A stretch of DNA of 64,000 nt from JACCZR01 sp963830065 (GTDB taxonomy: Bacteria; Actinomycetota; Thermoleophilia; Solirubrobacterales; Thermoleophilaceae): positions 225,444 to 289,443 of the forward strand of contig CAWHLA010000009.1 of NCBI GenBank assembly GCA_963830065.1, written 5' to 3'. Position 1 is the first letter of the stretch. Every line of letters begins with the position of its first letter. The notes beneath the pieces were generated by a model, which was not told the DNA's origin, did not search any database, and saw only the letters and a program-made list of their open reading frames with translations. Shown in pieces: positions 1 through 9,275 of this stretch. Position numbers and translations under genes: made by a program.

Positions 1-861
1 GCCGCCCGGCTGCGCGAGCTGCGCATCGAGGCCGATGACGTGGCGGCCGAGCTCCGCCGCTACGGCGAGGGGCTCGACGGGGAGCCGGGCCGGCTGGAGG
101 CGGTGGAGACGCGGCTCGAGCTCTACGACCGGCTCTTGCGAAAGCACGGCGGCTCGGTGGCCAGCGTCCTGGCCCACCTCGAGCGCTGCGTGGCCGAGCG
201 CGACCGCCTGGCGGGGGCCGAGGAGGCCGCCGAGGAGCTGCAGGCCGTCCTGGACGAAGCGGTGGAGCGCGAGGAGCGCCTGGCGCGCGAGCTGTCCGAG
301 GCCCGGCGGGACGCGGTCCCCTCGCTGGAGGCGCGGGTGCTCGAGGAGCTGTCGCGCCTGGCGCTGGAGGACGCCTCCTTCTCCGCCGAGCTGCGGCCGC
401 GGGGTGGCCTTGGCCCCCTCGGCGCGGAGGGCGTCGAGTTCATGCTCGCCGCCAACCGGGGCGTGCCGGCCGCGCCGCTGCGCGAGGCCGCCTCCGGAGG
501 CGAGCTGTCGCGGGTGATGCTGGCCTTGTTCGGGGTGGCCAGCGCCGGCGGGCCGCAGACGCTGGTGTTCGACGAGGTCGACGCCGGGGTGGGTGGCCAG
601 ACCGCCAACGCCGTGGGGGAGCGTCTCCAGGGACTGGGAGCCGATCGCCAGGTGCTGTGCATCACCCACCTGCCCCAGGTCGCGGCGCTGGCGGGGCGCC
701 ACTTTCGGATCGAGAAGCACGCCGACGGCGAGCTGGCGCGCACCGAGGTGGCGCGCCTCGAGGACGGCGAGGTGGTCGAGGAGCTGTGCCGCATGATGGG
801 TGCCGGGGCGGGTGACAAGGGCGCGCGCAAGCACGCCGAGCGGCTGCTGGCCGCGGCCTAG
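1..861 (+). CDS. recN: DNA repair ATPase RecN, C-terminal part (cut by window start)
   Basis: This is the C-terminal half of RecN, the SMC-like ATPase that acts in double-strand break repair in the cytoplasm. The frame is open from base 1, so the 5' end lies outside the window; 286 residues are present. The first ~100 residues are charged and coiled-coil-like. Then come the ABC signature SGGELSRVMLA, the Walker B block LVFDEVDAGVGG and the H-loop ITHLPQVA, in the order and spacing typical of RecN. The stop codon shares the bases CTAG with the stop of the convergent glycosyltransferase gene. Identification is secure from the motif set. Confidence 0.95.
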   Translation, partial: AARLRELRIEADDVAAELRRYGEGLDGEPGRLEAVETRLELYDRLLRKHGGSVASVLAHLERCVAERDRLAGAEEAAEELQAVLDEAVEREERLARELSEARRDAVPSLEARVLEELSRLALEDASFSAELRPRGGLGPLGAEGVEFMLAANRGVPAAPLREAASGGELSRVMLALFGVASAGGPQTLVFDEVDAGVGGQTANAVGERLQGLGADRQVLCITHLPQVAALAGRHFRIEKHADGELARTEVARLEDGEVVEELCRMMGAGAGDKGARKHAERLLAAA

Positions 862-2303
862 CGGCGGGCGAGGATGACCGGGTCCCAGGGAGGCTGGGGC
901 GGGCTGAGCCGCAGGACCTCGGCTTGCGTGAGCTGCCTCGGAGTCGCCGAGCGGTAGCGCACGCGTGAGTAGCCCTCCCGGTCTTCCCGGCCGACCAGGA
1001 CGAAGCCGGGCGGAGGGGTGGGGGTGGGCGCGCGGTCGGGCCCGGGGGTCCCACGCCGGCGCAGCGGCTCGATCACGTCGACGCGGGTGGTGGCTATGCC
1101 CGGGGCGACGCGCGAGTAGCCCGGCGCATACACCGTGAGCTGGGCGCTGCTGAGGTAGGGAGCGACCACGACCGCCGCCGGCGAGCGCCGCAGCGAGCCC
1201 GCGGCGGACTTGACGTCCGAGCGCTGCAGGCCCGGGTCGAACCAAGCGGCCACCGAGATAGCGGCGCCCAGGGCGCACGCGGCCACGGCGAAGGGCACCG
1301 CGCGGCGGGCGGGCGCGGCGGCCAGCAGGACGCCGACGCCCACCAGCAGCACCGGGAGGGTGGCGATCGCGTTGCGGGCGATCAGGTAGTGCGCTCCGAG
1401 CAGGTCGAGCACCAGCGGCACGGCCACCGCCGTGGCGCCTACCCCGAGGGGCACGCGCGCGGCGTGCAGCGCCTCGCGGACGCGGCCGTGCAAAACGAAG
1501 CCGAGCGCCAGGGCCCCGCCCACCAGCACCAGCGCCAAAGCGACGTTGGAGATCGGGTCGATCTCGCCCACCACGAACTGGGTCACGGTCTGCCGCGCGC
1601 GGGTGGTCACGGAGGTCTCGCCGATCCAGCCCGTGCGGGCGTCGGCCTGTCGCAGTGCCAGCGGCAGCAGCGCCACCGCACCGAGGGCCACCGCGCCGAC
1701 GGCCGCGAGCACCGGGCGTGAGCGGCCTGCCGCCACCAGCCACACCGCCTCGGCCAGCACGAGGAACCCGGCGAAGTAGTGGGTGGCCAGCGCCAGCACG
1801 CAGACGACCGCCCACAGCGCCAGCGACCACCCGGTCGGGCGCCGCAGGGCGCGAGCGAACAGCCAGAACGACAGCGCGCCCAGCAGCGTCAACAGCGCGT
1901 AGGCCCGCGCCTCCTGGCTGTAGAAGACCAGGAACGGGCTCACCGCGACCAGCGCCGCAGCCACCAGGCCGGCCCGCACTCCGGAGAGCTCGCGGCCGGC
2001 GAGGTAGGCCACCGGGACGGTGGCAGCGCCGGCGAGCAGCGAGAGCGAGCGGACGCCCGCCTCGCCGAGGCCGAACAGCGAGCCCCAGCCCCAGGCGAGC
2101 AGGTAGTGCAGCGGCGGCGAGGACTCGGTGCGCGGGAGGGCCGACAGCATGTCGGCGAGGGGACGGTCGAGGAGGTTGCTCACGCCATAGGCCTCGTCGA
2201 ACGAGAACGACTGGGAAAGGCCAGGGAGCCGCAGCGCCAGCGCGATCAGCGTGAGGGCGCCGACCCAGGCGCCGGCGCGTGAAGTTCCCCCTGCCTCCGT
2301 CAT
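858..2303 (-). CDS. Polytopic membrane glycosyltransferase, GT39/ArnT-like
   Basis: A 481-residue integral membrane protein with about ten hydrophobic segments. The N-terminal region has TM1 followed by the acidic motif SFDEAYG in the first extracytoplasmic loop, and later YSQEARAYALL. Both are hallmarks of polyprenol-phosphate-sugar dependent GT-C enzymes (GT39/PMT, ArnT, RgtA-like). By family it should transfer a lipid-linked sugar to an acceptor outside the membrane; donor and acceptor cannot be read from sequence. A -10-like TAGGTT lies 6 nt before the ATG and no Shine-Dalgarno is visible. It is divergent from pyrG and converges on recN with overlapping stops. Confidence 0.82.
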   Translation of the reverse strand: MTEAGGTSRAGAWVGALTLIALALRLPGLSQSFSFDEAYGVSNLLDRPLADMLSALPRTESSPPLHYLLAWGWGSLFGLGEAGVRSLSLLAGAATVPVAYLAGRELSGVRAGLVAAALVAVSPFLVFYSQEARAYALLTLLGALSFWLFARALRRPTGWSLALWAVVCVLALATHYFAGFLVLAEAVWLVAAGRSRPVLAAVGAVALGAVALLPLALRQADARTGWIGETSVTTRARQTVTQFVVGEIDPISNVALALVLVGGALALGFVLHGRVREALHAARVPLGVGATAVAVPLVLDLLGAHYLIARNAIATLPVLLVGVGVLLAAAPARRAVPFAVAACALGAAISVAAWFDPGLQRSDVKSAAGSLRRSPAAVVVAPYLSSAQLTVYAPGYSRVAPGIATTRVDVIEPLRRRGTPGPDRAPTPTPPPGFVLVGREDREGYSRVRYRSATPRQLTQAEVLRLSPPQPPWDPVILARR

Positions 2304-2309
2304 TTGCCC

Positions 2310-2315
2310 AACCTA
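2310..2315 (-). promoter_or_regulatory. -10-like hexamer of the GT39-like gene
   Basis: TAGGTT on the minus strand, 6 nt before the ATG; the leader would be zero or a few bases. Confidence 0.5.
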
Positions 2316-2344
2316 GACAGGCCCGCTTCCGCCGCCCCCCTGGC

Positions 2345-2350
2345 TAGACT
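2345..2350 (+). promoter_or_regulatory. -10-like hexamer of pyrG
   Basis: TAGACT, 15 nt before the pyrG ATG, within a 62-bp divergent intergenic region. The implied leader is only about 8 nt and contains no Shine-Dalgarno. Confidence 0.45.
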
Positions 2351-2365
2351 CGCCGCCCAGAGCAG

Positions 2366-4024
<1,659 letters not shown>

Positions 4025-5122
4025 GTGCGCGAGCGCCTGCTCGCGGACTTCACTCGGTACTGCGAGATAGAGAGTCCCTCCGGCCACGAGCGGCCGATGG
4101 CCGATGCGCTGCTGGCCGACCTGCGCGAGCTGGGTCTCGAGCCCGAGGAGGACGGCACCGGCCCGGTCACGGGGTCCGACGCGGGCAACGTCTTTGCCCG
4201 CCTCCCCGGTGACTTCGAGCGCACCTTGCTGCTGTGCGCCCACATGGACACCGTGCCGCTGGGAGGGCCGGTGGAGGTGGTCGAGGAGGACGGCATGCTG
4301 CGCAACAAGCACGATGCCGTGCTCGGAGCCGACAACAAGGCGGCGGTGGCGACGATCATCGGCGCCGTGCGGGAGATGCGAAGCCGCTCAGTGGGCGTCG
4401 AGCTGCTGTTCACCACCCACGAGGAGGACGGGCTGCTCGGCGCGCACGCCTTCGACCGCTCGCGGCTGCGGGCGGACATGGGCTTCGTGTTCGACCACGC
4501 CACCCCGATCGGCGAGCTCATCCTGGCCGCGCCCACCTACCAGAGGATCCAGGCGCGCTTTCGCGGCGTGGCCGCACACGCGGGCATCCGCCCCGAGGAC
4601 GGCAAGAGCGCGATCGAGGCGGCTGCGCGCTTCGTCGACCGCCTCCCACTCGGGCGCCTCGACGACGAGACGACGGCCAACGCCGGCCGCATCGAGGGCG
4701 GCGGGGCCACCAACGTCGTCCCCGACAGCTGTCTGGTGGAGCTCGAGGCGCGCTCGATCGACCACGACCGGGCGGCGGAGGTGGTGACGGGGATGGTCGA
4801 TGCCGCCACCGAGGCGGCCAGCGACCTGGACTGCGACGTGGAGACCACCGTGGAGGAGCTGTTCCGCGGCTTCCGCCTGCGACGCAGCTCGCCGCCGGTG
4901 GAGGTGGCCACTCGGGCACTCGAATCGCTGGGGATGGAGGCCAAGCCGGTCACCACCGGCGGCGGCAGCGACGCGAACGCGCTCATCGCCGCCGGCCTGC
5001 CCACCGCCAACGTGGCCAACGGCACCGAGCGAAACCACCGCCCCGACGAATCTGTCCCGGTCCAGGCGCTGGAGAGGATGCTGGACGTGACCCTGGCGAT
5101 CGTGGAGGAGGCGGCCCGGTGA
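4025..5122 (+). CDS. M20-family metallopeptidase (PepT/tripeptidase-like)
   Basis: A 365-residue zinc peptidase of the M20 family. Visible metal and catalytic motifs are CAHMDTVP (ligand His and catalytic Asp), GADNKAAVA (bridging Asp), THEEDGLLGA (catalytic Glu and ligand Glu) and a dimerisation-domain HAGIRPEDGKSAI block. PepT-like members release N-terminal residues from tripeptides in the cytoplasm; the exact substrate is not fixed by sequence. It starts with GTG directly after the pyrG stop and ends in a 4-bp GTGA overlap with the NUDIX gene, so pyrG, this gene and the NUDIX gene are probably co-transcribed. Confidence 0.88.
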   Translation: MRERLLADFTRYCEIESPSGHERPMADALLADLRELGLEPEEDGTGPVTGSDAGNVFARLPGDFERTLLLCAHMDTVPLGGPVEVVEEDGMLRNKHDAVLGADNKAAVATIIGAVREMRSRSVGVELLFTTHEEDGLLGAHAFDRSRLRADMGFVFDHATPIGELILAAPTYQRIQARFRGVAAHAGIRPEDGKSAIEAAARFVDRLPLGRLDDETTANAGRIEGGGATNVVPDSCLVELEARSIDHDRAAEVVTGMVDAATEAASDLDCDVETTVEELFRGFRLRRSSPPVEVATRALESLGMEAKPVTTGGGSDANALIAAGLPTANVANGTERNHRPDESVPVQALERMLDVTLAIVEEAAR

Positions 5123-5637
5123 GCTTCGAGAGGATCGGCAGCGAGGAGATCTGGAGCGGCAAGATCGCCACCATCCGGGTGGACCGCGTGCGCTATTCAG
5201 ACGGCGGGGAGGCCGACCGCGAGGTGGTGGCCCACCCGGGAGCGGTGGGGATCGTGGCCCACGACGGGGAGCGGATGTACTTCGTGCGCCAGCCGCGCGA
5301 GGCGGTGGGCGAGCAGTCGCTGCTCGAGCTGCCGGCGGGCAAGCTGGAGGACGAGGGGCCGCTGGAGACCGCCAAGCGCGAGCTCGCCGAGGAGATCGGC
5401 AAGGGCGCCGAGAGCTGGCGGTTCCTGACCTCGTTCTGGACCTCGCCGGGATTCGCCGACGAGGAGTGCCACCTGTTCCTGGCCACCGGGCTGTACGACC
5501 ACTCCGAGGATCCCGACGAGAACGAGCGGATCGAGATCGTGACCGCGCCGCTGGACGAGCTGGACGACGTGATCCGCGACTGTCGCGATTCAAAGACGCT
5601 GGTAGGGCTCCTGTGGTTCAGGGCCTTCCTGTCCTGA
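5119..5637 (+). CDS. NUDIX hydrolase, ADP-ribose pyrophosphatase-like
   Basis: 172 residues starting at the GTG of a GTGA overlap with the upstream M20 gene. The Nudix box is present as GKLEDEGPLETAKRELAEEIG, with the expected REx2EE core at mid-protein. The upstream phrase FVRQPREAVGEQSLLELPAGKLE is typical of ADP-ribose/sugar-diphosphate hydrolases (NudF/MutT type). Predicted role is hydrolysis of ADP-ribose or related nucleotide sugars in the cytoplasm; substrate remains an inference. The overlap start is the only one giving the conserved N-terminal beta strands. Confidence 0.87.
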   Translation: MSFERIGSEEIWSGKIATIRVDRVRYSDGGEADREVVAHPGAVGIVAHDGERMYFVRQPREAVGEQSLLELPAGKLEDEGPLETAKRELAEEIGKGAESWRFLTSFWTSPGFADEECHLFLATGLYDHSEDPDENERIEIVTAPLDELDDVIRDCRDSKTLVGLLWFRAFLS

Positions 5638-5689
5638 GCGAAGCCGTGCAGGCACAAGGGGCGCCCGCGGGGCGGGCGAAACCAGGGAC

Positions 5690-6616
5690 ATGGCTACTCT
5701 CGAGCGCCCGCTCGCCAGCCGCCCCTACGAGCACCTGGTGCTCGACTTCCTCGCCTACCTCGAGTTCGAGCGCGGGTTGTCGCGCAACACGCTGGAGGCC
5801 TACCGGGGCGACCTGCTCCAGTTCGGCCGCCACCTCGAGGCACACGACCTCAGCGCGCTCACGGTCGGGCCGCCGGAGCTGGCCGACTTCCTGGCCGCTC
5901 TGACAGAGGCCGGGGCCTCGCCGGCCACGCTTCATCGCAAGGCCGCCTGCCTGCGCTCCTTCTACCGCCATCTGCTGCGCGAGGAGGTGCGCAAGGACGA
6001 TCCCACCGCGGCGCTGAGCTCGCCGCGGCGCGGCAAGCGCCTGCCGCAGGTGCTCACCCGCGGGGAAGTGGGCAAGCTGCTCGACCAGCCGCGGGGCACC
6101 GAGCCGACCGCGCTGCGCGACCGCGCCCTGTTGGAGCTGATGTACGCCTCGGGCCTGCGCGCCTCCGAGGCGATCACCCTGGGGGTGGGCGACCTCGACC
6201 TCGAGGAGGGCGTGCTGCGGGCCCGCGGCAAGGGCTCCAAGGAACGGGTGGTGCCCGTGGGCGCCACCGCCGTGGCCGCTGTGAAGACCTACCTGGAGCG
6301 GGGCCGCGGTGCCCTTACCCGTGGCGCCCGACTGCCCGAGCTGTTTGTGAACTTCCGCGGCGGGCCGCTGACCCGTCAGGGCCTGTACAAGATCGTGCGC
6401 CGGCACGCTGAGGCCGCGGGGCTGGCGGACCGCATGAGCCCGCACACGTTGCGCCACACCTTCGCCACCCACCTGCTGGCCGGGGGCTGCGACCTGCGCT
6501 CGGTCCAGGAGATGCTCGGCCACGCCGACGTGGCCACCACCCAGCTCTACACCCATCTCTCGAGCGCGCGCCTGAAGGACGTCTACTTCAAGGCGCATCC
6601 CCGAGCGACCGGCTGA
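5690..6616 (+). CDS. xerD: Tyrosine recombinase XerC/XerD
   Basis: 308 residues with an N-terminal SAM-like core-binding domain (FLAYLEFERGLSRNTLEAYR) and a C-terminal catalytic domain. All six catalytic residues can be placed: Arg in ASGLRASEA, Lys in GKGSKERVVP, His-Arg in HTLRHTFATHL, His in MLGHADVATT and Tyr in QLYTHL. Length and the chromosomal context match the housekeeping dimer-resolution recombinase rather than a phage integrase. XerD versus XerC cannot be decided without a second paralogue. ATG start 52 bp after the NUDIX stop. Confidence 0.92.
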   Translation: MATLERPLASRPYEHLVLDFLAYLEFERGLSRNTLEAYRGDLLQFGRHLEAHDLSALTVGPPELADFLAALTEAGASPATLHRKAACLRSFYRHLLREEVRKDDPTAALSSPRRGKRLPQVLTRGEVGKLLDQPRGTEPTALRDRALLELMYASGLRASEAITLGVGDLDLEEGVLRARGKGSKERVVPVGATAVAAVKTYLERGRGALTRGARLPELFVNFRGGPLTRQGLYKIVRRHAEAAGLADRMSPHTLRHTFATHLLAGGCDLRSVQEMLGHADVATTQLYTHLSSARLKDVYFKAHPRATG

Positions 6617-6629
6617 TAGACAAGGGCGG

Positions 6630-7199
6630 GTGCTCGCCCGCGCCCTCCTGCCGGTTGCCTGCTCGGCCTGCCTGCTCGCTGCCTGTGGGACTGAGCGCAC
6701 GGTCCTTCCCGACGCCGGCGCTCCGCCCACCGGCGCCAGCCAGGAGGTCGACTTCCCACGGGCGGGGATTAGCGTCCGGGTCCGGCGGCCGATAACCGTC
6801 AGCCGCCGCCCGGCCCCCGCCGTGTTCCGCTTCTCGCTGCCCTCGGGAGCGGTGGTCTCGGCGCTGGCCTACCGGCGCAAGGAGCCCGTACCGCGCTCCC
6901 AGTCCGGCCTGCGCCAGGCCCGCACGCGGCTGGTGCGTGCCGCCCGCAGCCGCGATCCGCGGTTTCGCCTCCAGAGCGCCCGCGTGGTGCGCGTGGCCGG
7001 AGTGCCCGGGGTGGAGGTGCTGGGGACGCAGACCCTCTCGGGCGGCCGGCTTCGGATCCGCAGCGTCCACCTGTTCAAGGGGTCGGCCGAGTACGTGCTC
7101 GAGCTGATCGCCCCCGGCAAGGACTTCGGCGCTGTCGACCGTACGGTGTTCAGCCCCATGCTGCGCACCCTGAGGTTGACCGGCCGCGTCCAGCGCTGA
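6630..7199 (+). CDS. Predicted lipoprotein of unknown function
   Basis: 189 residues with GTG start. A short positively charged N-terminus, a hydrophobic stretch and the lipobox LLAAC near residue 19 predict signal peptidase II processing and a membrane-anchored exported protein. The mature part has no motif I recognise; beta-rich phrases such as FRFSLPSGAVVSALAYRRK suggest a compact extracytoplasmic domain. The stop overlaps the mutM start by one base (TGATG), so the two are translationally coupled although their functions look unrelated. Confidence 0.75.
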   Translation: MLARALLPVACSACLLAACGTERTVLPDAGAPPTGASQEVDFPRAGISVRVRRPITVSRRPAPAVFRFSLPSGAVVSALAYRRKEPVPRSQSGLRQARTRLVRAARSRDPRFRLQSARVVRVAGVPGVEVLGTQTLSGGRLRIRSVHLFKGSAEYVLELIAPGKDFGAVDRTVFSPMLRTLRLTGRVQR

Positions 7200-8077
7200 T
7201 GCCCGAGCTGCCGGAGGTCGAGACGATCCGGCGACAGCTGGCGCCGGCGCTCGAGGGGCAGGTGCTCCACCGCTTGGAGGTGCTCGACCCGCGCTGGTGC
7301 GACCCGGCGCCGCCGGCCGAGCTGGCCGCCGCCACCGAGGGCCGCACGGTCGAAGCGGTGACCCGCCGCGGCAAGTACCTGACGCTGGAGCTGAGCGACG
7401 AGGTCTACGTGGTCATGCACCTGCGCATGACGGGCAACCTGCTGTTGGTCAAGCCCGCCGAGGACGACCCGGACCGCCGCCACCTGCGGGTGCGCTTCGA
7501 GATCGGCGACGAGCGGCTCCTGTTCGTGGACCAGCGGCGGTTCGGTACCGGGGTGGTGCTGCTGGGCGCGGACGCTCGCGACGAGTACTTCGCCTCGCGG
7601 CTGGGGGTCGAGCCGCTCAGCCCGGACTTCACCGCCGACGCCCTGCGCGCCCTGGCCAAGGGCCGCCGGGCGCCCGTCAAGGCGTTCCTGCTCACCCAGG
7701 AGCGGATCGCCGGGGTAGGGAACATCTACGCCGACGAGGCGCTCTACCGGGCACGGATCCACCCGCTGCGCCCGGTGGGAGCACTGAGGCGGCCGCAGAT
7801 CGCAGAGCTGCGTGACGCGGTGGTGACTTCGCTGGAAGCCGGGATCGACGCTCGCGGGGCGACGATCGACGACTTTCGCCACTCCGACGGCGCCCGGGGC
7901 TCCTTCCAGGATCGGTTCATGGTGCACCTGCGCGAGGGCGAGCCCTGCGAGCGGTGCGGGACGACGATCGTGAAGCTTCGAGCGGCCGGCCGGGGGACGT
8001 ACGTGTGCCCACGATGCCAGCGGGCGCCCCGCGCTCCGTCGGGCGCCGGCGGACGCTCACCGCGCCGAAGCGCGTGA
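7199..8077 (+). CDS. mutM: Formamidopyrimidine-DNA glycosylase (Fpg/MutM)
   Basis: Bifunctional glycosylase/AP lyase removing oxidised purines such as 8-oxoguanine. The protein begins MPELPEVETIRRQL, so the catalytic Pro1-Glu2 pair is intact after Met removal. The catalytic lysine lies in RRGKYL, the helix-two-turns-helix phrase ERIAGVGNIYADEAL is present, and the C-terminal zinc finger has CERCGTTI and CPRCQ. At 292 residues it is slightly longer than E. coli MutM because of a basic tail after the zinc finger. Confidence 0.96.
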   Translation: MPELPEVETIRRQLAPALEGQVLHRLEVLDPRWCDPAPPAELAAATEGRTVEAVTRRGKYLTLELSDEVYVVMHLRMTGNLLLVKPAEDDPDRRHLRVRFEIGDERLLFVDQRRFGTGVVLLGADARDEYFASRLGVEPLSPDFTADALRALAKGRRAPVKAFLLTQERIAGVGNIYADEALYRARIHPLRPVGALRRPQIAELRDAVVTSLEAGIDARGATIDDFRHSDGARGSFQDRFMVHLREGEPCERCGTTIVKLRAAGRGTYVCPRCQRAPRAPSGAGGRSPRRSA

Positions 8078-8092
8078 CACGGGTCTTTACCG

Positions 8093-8134
8093 CGGCGGCC
8101 CGGCGCCGGTAGGCGGCCAGGAAGGTCGCCCAGC
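8093..8134. repeat. Imperfect duplicate of the grx 3' end
   Basis: This stretch matches 8231-8271 with one substitution and one indel over ~41 bp. The second copy contains the last codons and stop of the glutaredoxin-like gene, so the first looks like a duplicated gene end sitting between the convergent mutM and grx genes. Confidence 0.75.
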
Positions 8135-8167
8135 GACGGGGAGGCGCGCAACGCGGCTCCCTTCCCG

Positions 8168-8196
8168 GAAAGTCCTCAGCCGGCTGACGACTTTTC
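8168..8196. terminator. Palindrome between convergent genes, probable bidirectional terminator
   Basis: A dyad with perfect core TCAGCCGGCTGA flanked by AAAGTC on the left and GACTTT on the right, ending in TTTT. It lies between the convergent mutM and grx genes. A sibling with the same core and GAAA/TTTC flanks lies at 22377-22402, also between convergent genes. Confidence 0.6.
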
Positions 8197-8246
8197 ACGA
8201 CCGTGTGCCGGTGACGCGGCTCTCAGAAGGCGGCGGCCCGGCGCCG

Positions 8247-8510
8247 CTAGGCGGCCAGGAGGTCGCCCAGCATGCCGTCGCGGTCGGCTTCGATCAGCTC
8301 GCGGAAGCCGCCGATCGAGCGGCGGCCGATCAGCACCTGGGGGAAGGTCATCTGGCCGGTGATGGCCACGAGATCGGCCCGCCCGGCGGGGTCCTTTGCC
8401 AGGTTGACCTCGTCAAAAGGGATGCCGCGCGCCTCCAGCAGCGACTTCGCCTGGCGGCAGAAGCCACACGGCTCGGTGGTGTAGACGGTGACCCTGCTCT
8501 CGTCCGCCAT
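8247..8510 (-). CDS. Glutaredoxin-like thiol-disulfide oxidoreductase
   Basis: 87 residues starting at ATG (MADESRV). The active site is CGFC in TTEPCGFCRQAK, followed by the cis-proline motif MTFPQVLIG and the glutathione-side motif GGFRELIE, the order found in class I glutaredoxins/mycoredoxins. Predicted cytoplasmic reductant of disulfides or mixed disulfides. I chose the ATG over an upstream TTG because a -10-like TAGACT lies 9 nt upstream of the ATG, so the TTG would fall at or before the transcription start. The gene is divergent from recO with 19 bp between starts. Confidence 0.88.
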   Translation of the reverse strand: MADESRVTVYTTEPCGFCRQAKSLLEARGIPFDEVNLAKDPAGRADLVAITGQMTFPQVLIGRRSIGGFRELIEADRDGMLGDLLAA

Positions 8511-8519
8511 GAGCCTCAA

Positions 8520-8525
8520 AGTCTA
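8520..8525 (-). promoter_or_regulatory. -10-like hexamer of the glutaredoxin gene
   Basis: TAGACT on the minus strand, 9 nt before the ATG. It lies almost entirely in the 19-bp gap to the divergent recO start. Confidence 0.5.
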
Positions 8526-8529
8526 GGAA

Positions 8530-9249
8530 GTGGCCGGCACTTTCAAGACAGAGGCGGTGGTGCTGCGTTCGATCAGGTTCGGCGAGGCCGACCGCGTGCT
8601 GCACCTCTACAGCGCCGACCGCGGGCGGGTCGGGGCGGTCGCCAAGGGGGTGCGCCGGGTCAAGTCCCGCTTGGGGGGCCGCCTGGAGCCGCTCGCGCGC
8701 GTGAACCTGGTGCTGCACGAGGGCAGGGGGGATCTGTGCACGGTCAGCGCGGCCGACACCGTGCACGCCCACCCGGCCATCCGCGAGCGCCGCGGCTCCC
8801 TGGAGCGCGCTACCCAGGTGTGCGAGTCCGTCCTTCGCCTGCTCGACTCCGGCGAGGCCAACCCGCCCGCCTTCAACCTGCTGGCCAACCAGCTCGCCCT
8901 GCTCGACTCCGAGCCAGGCGCGGCCACCCGCGCCCACGCGCTGGCGTTCCGGGCCAAGCTGCTGCTGGCCGCGGGCTTCTCCCCCGAGCTGGCCTCCTGC
9001 GCCTCCTGCGGCGAGCACGAGGACCTCGGGGGCTTCTCGCCCAGTGCCGGCGGGGTGGTGTGCTCGGGTTGCGAAGCGGGCTCCTTTCCCTTCGACGCGG
9101 AGGCCCACCGGTTCCTGGTCGAAGCCCTGGCCCGCCCCCTGGCCGACGCCCCCGACGCTCCGGACCGCGCTCTGGGCCAGGCCGACCGTGCCCTGGCCGA
9201 GACGGCCGAGCATCACGCCCACGTCAGCCTGCGGAGGCTTCCGGCCTAG
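8530..9249 (+). CDS. recO: DNA repair protein RecO
   Basis: Recombination mediator that anneals ssDNA and loads RecA with RecR. 239 residues, GTG start. The N-terminal OB fold opens TFKTEAVVLRSIRFGEADRVL, the conserved RecO start. A four-cysteine zinc motif (CASC...CSGC) occupies residues ~157-182. Length is normal. It starts 19 bp from the divergent glutaredoxin start and is followed by ppdK after 26 bp. Confidence 0.93.
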   Translation: MAGTFKTEAVVLRSIRFGEADRVLHLYSADRGRVGAVAKGVRRVKSRLGGRLEPLARVNLVLHEGRGDLCTVSAADTVHAHPAIRERRGSLERATQVCESVLRLLDSGEANPPAFNLLANQLALLDSEPGAATRAHALAFRAKLLLAAGFSPELASCASCGEHEDLGGFSPSAGGVVCSGCEAGSFPFDAEAHRFLVEALARPLADAPDAPDRALGQADRALAETAEHHAHVSLRRLPA

Positions 9250-9260
9250 GGCCCTCCGCC

Positions 9261-9266
9261 TAGACT
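9261..9266 (+). promoter_or_regulatory. -10-like hexamer of ppdK
   Basis: TAGACT, 9 nt before the TTG start. No Shine-Dalgarno lies in between, which supports both the TTG assignment and a near-leaderless transcript. Confidence 0.5.
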
Positions 9267-9275
9267 CTCCAAGCC

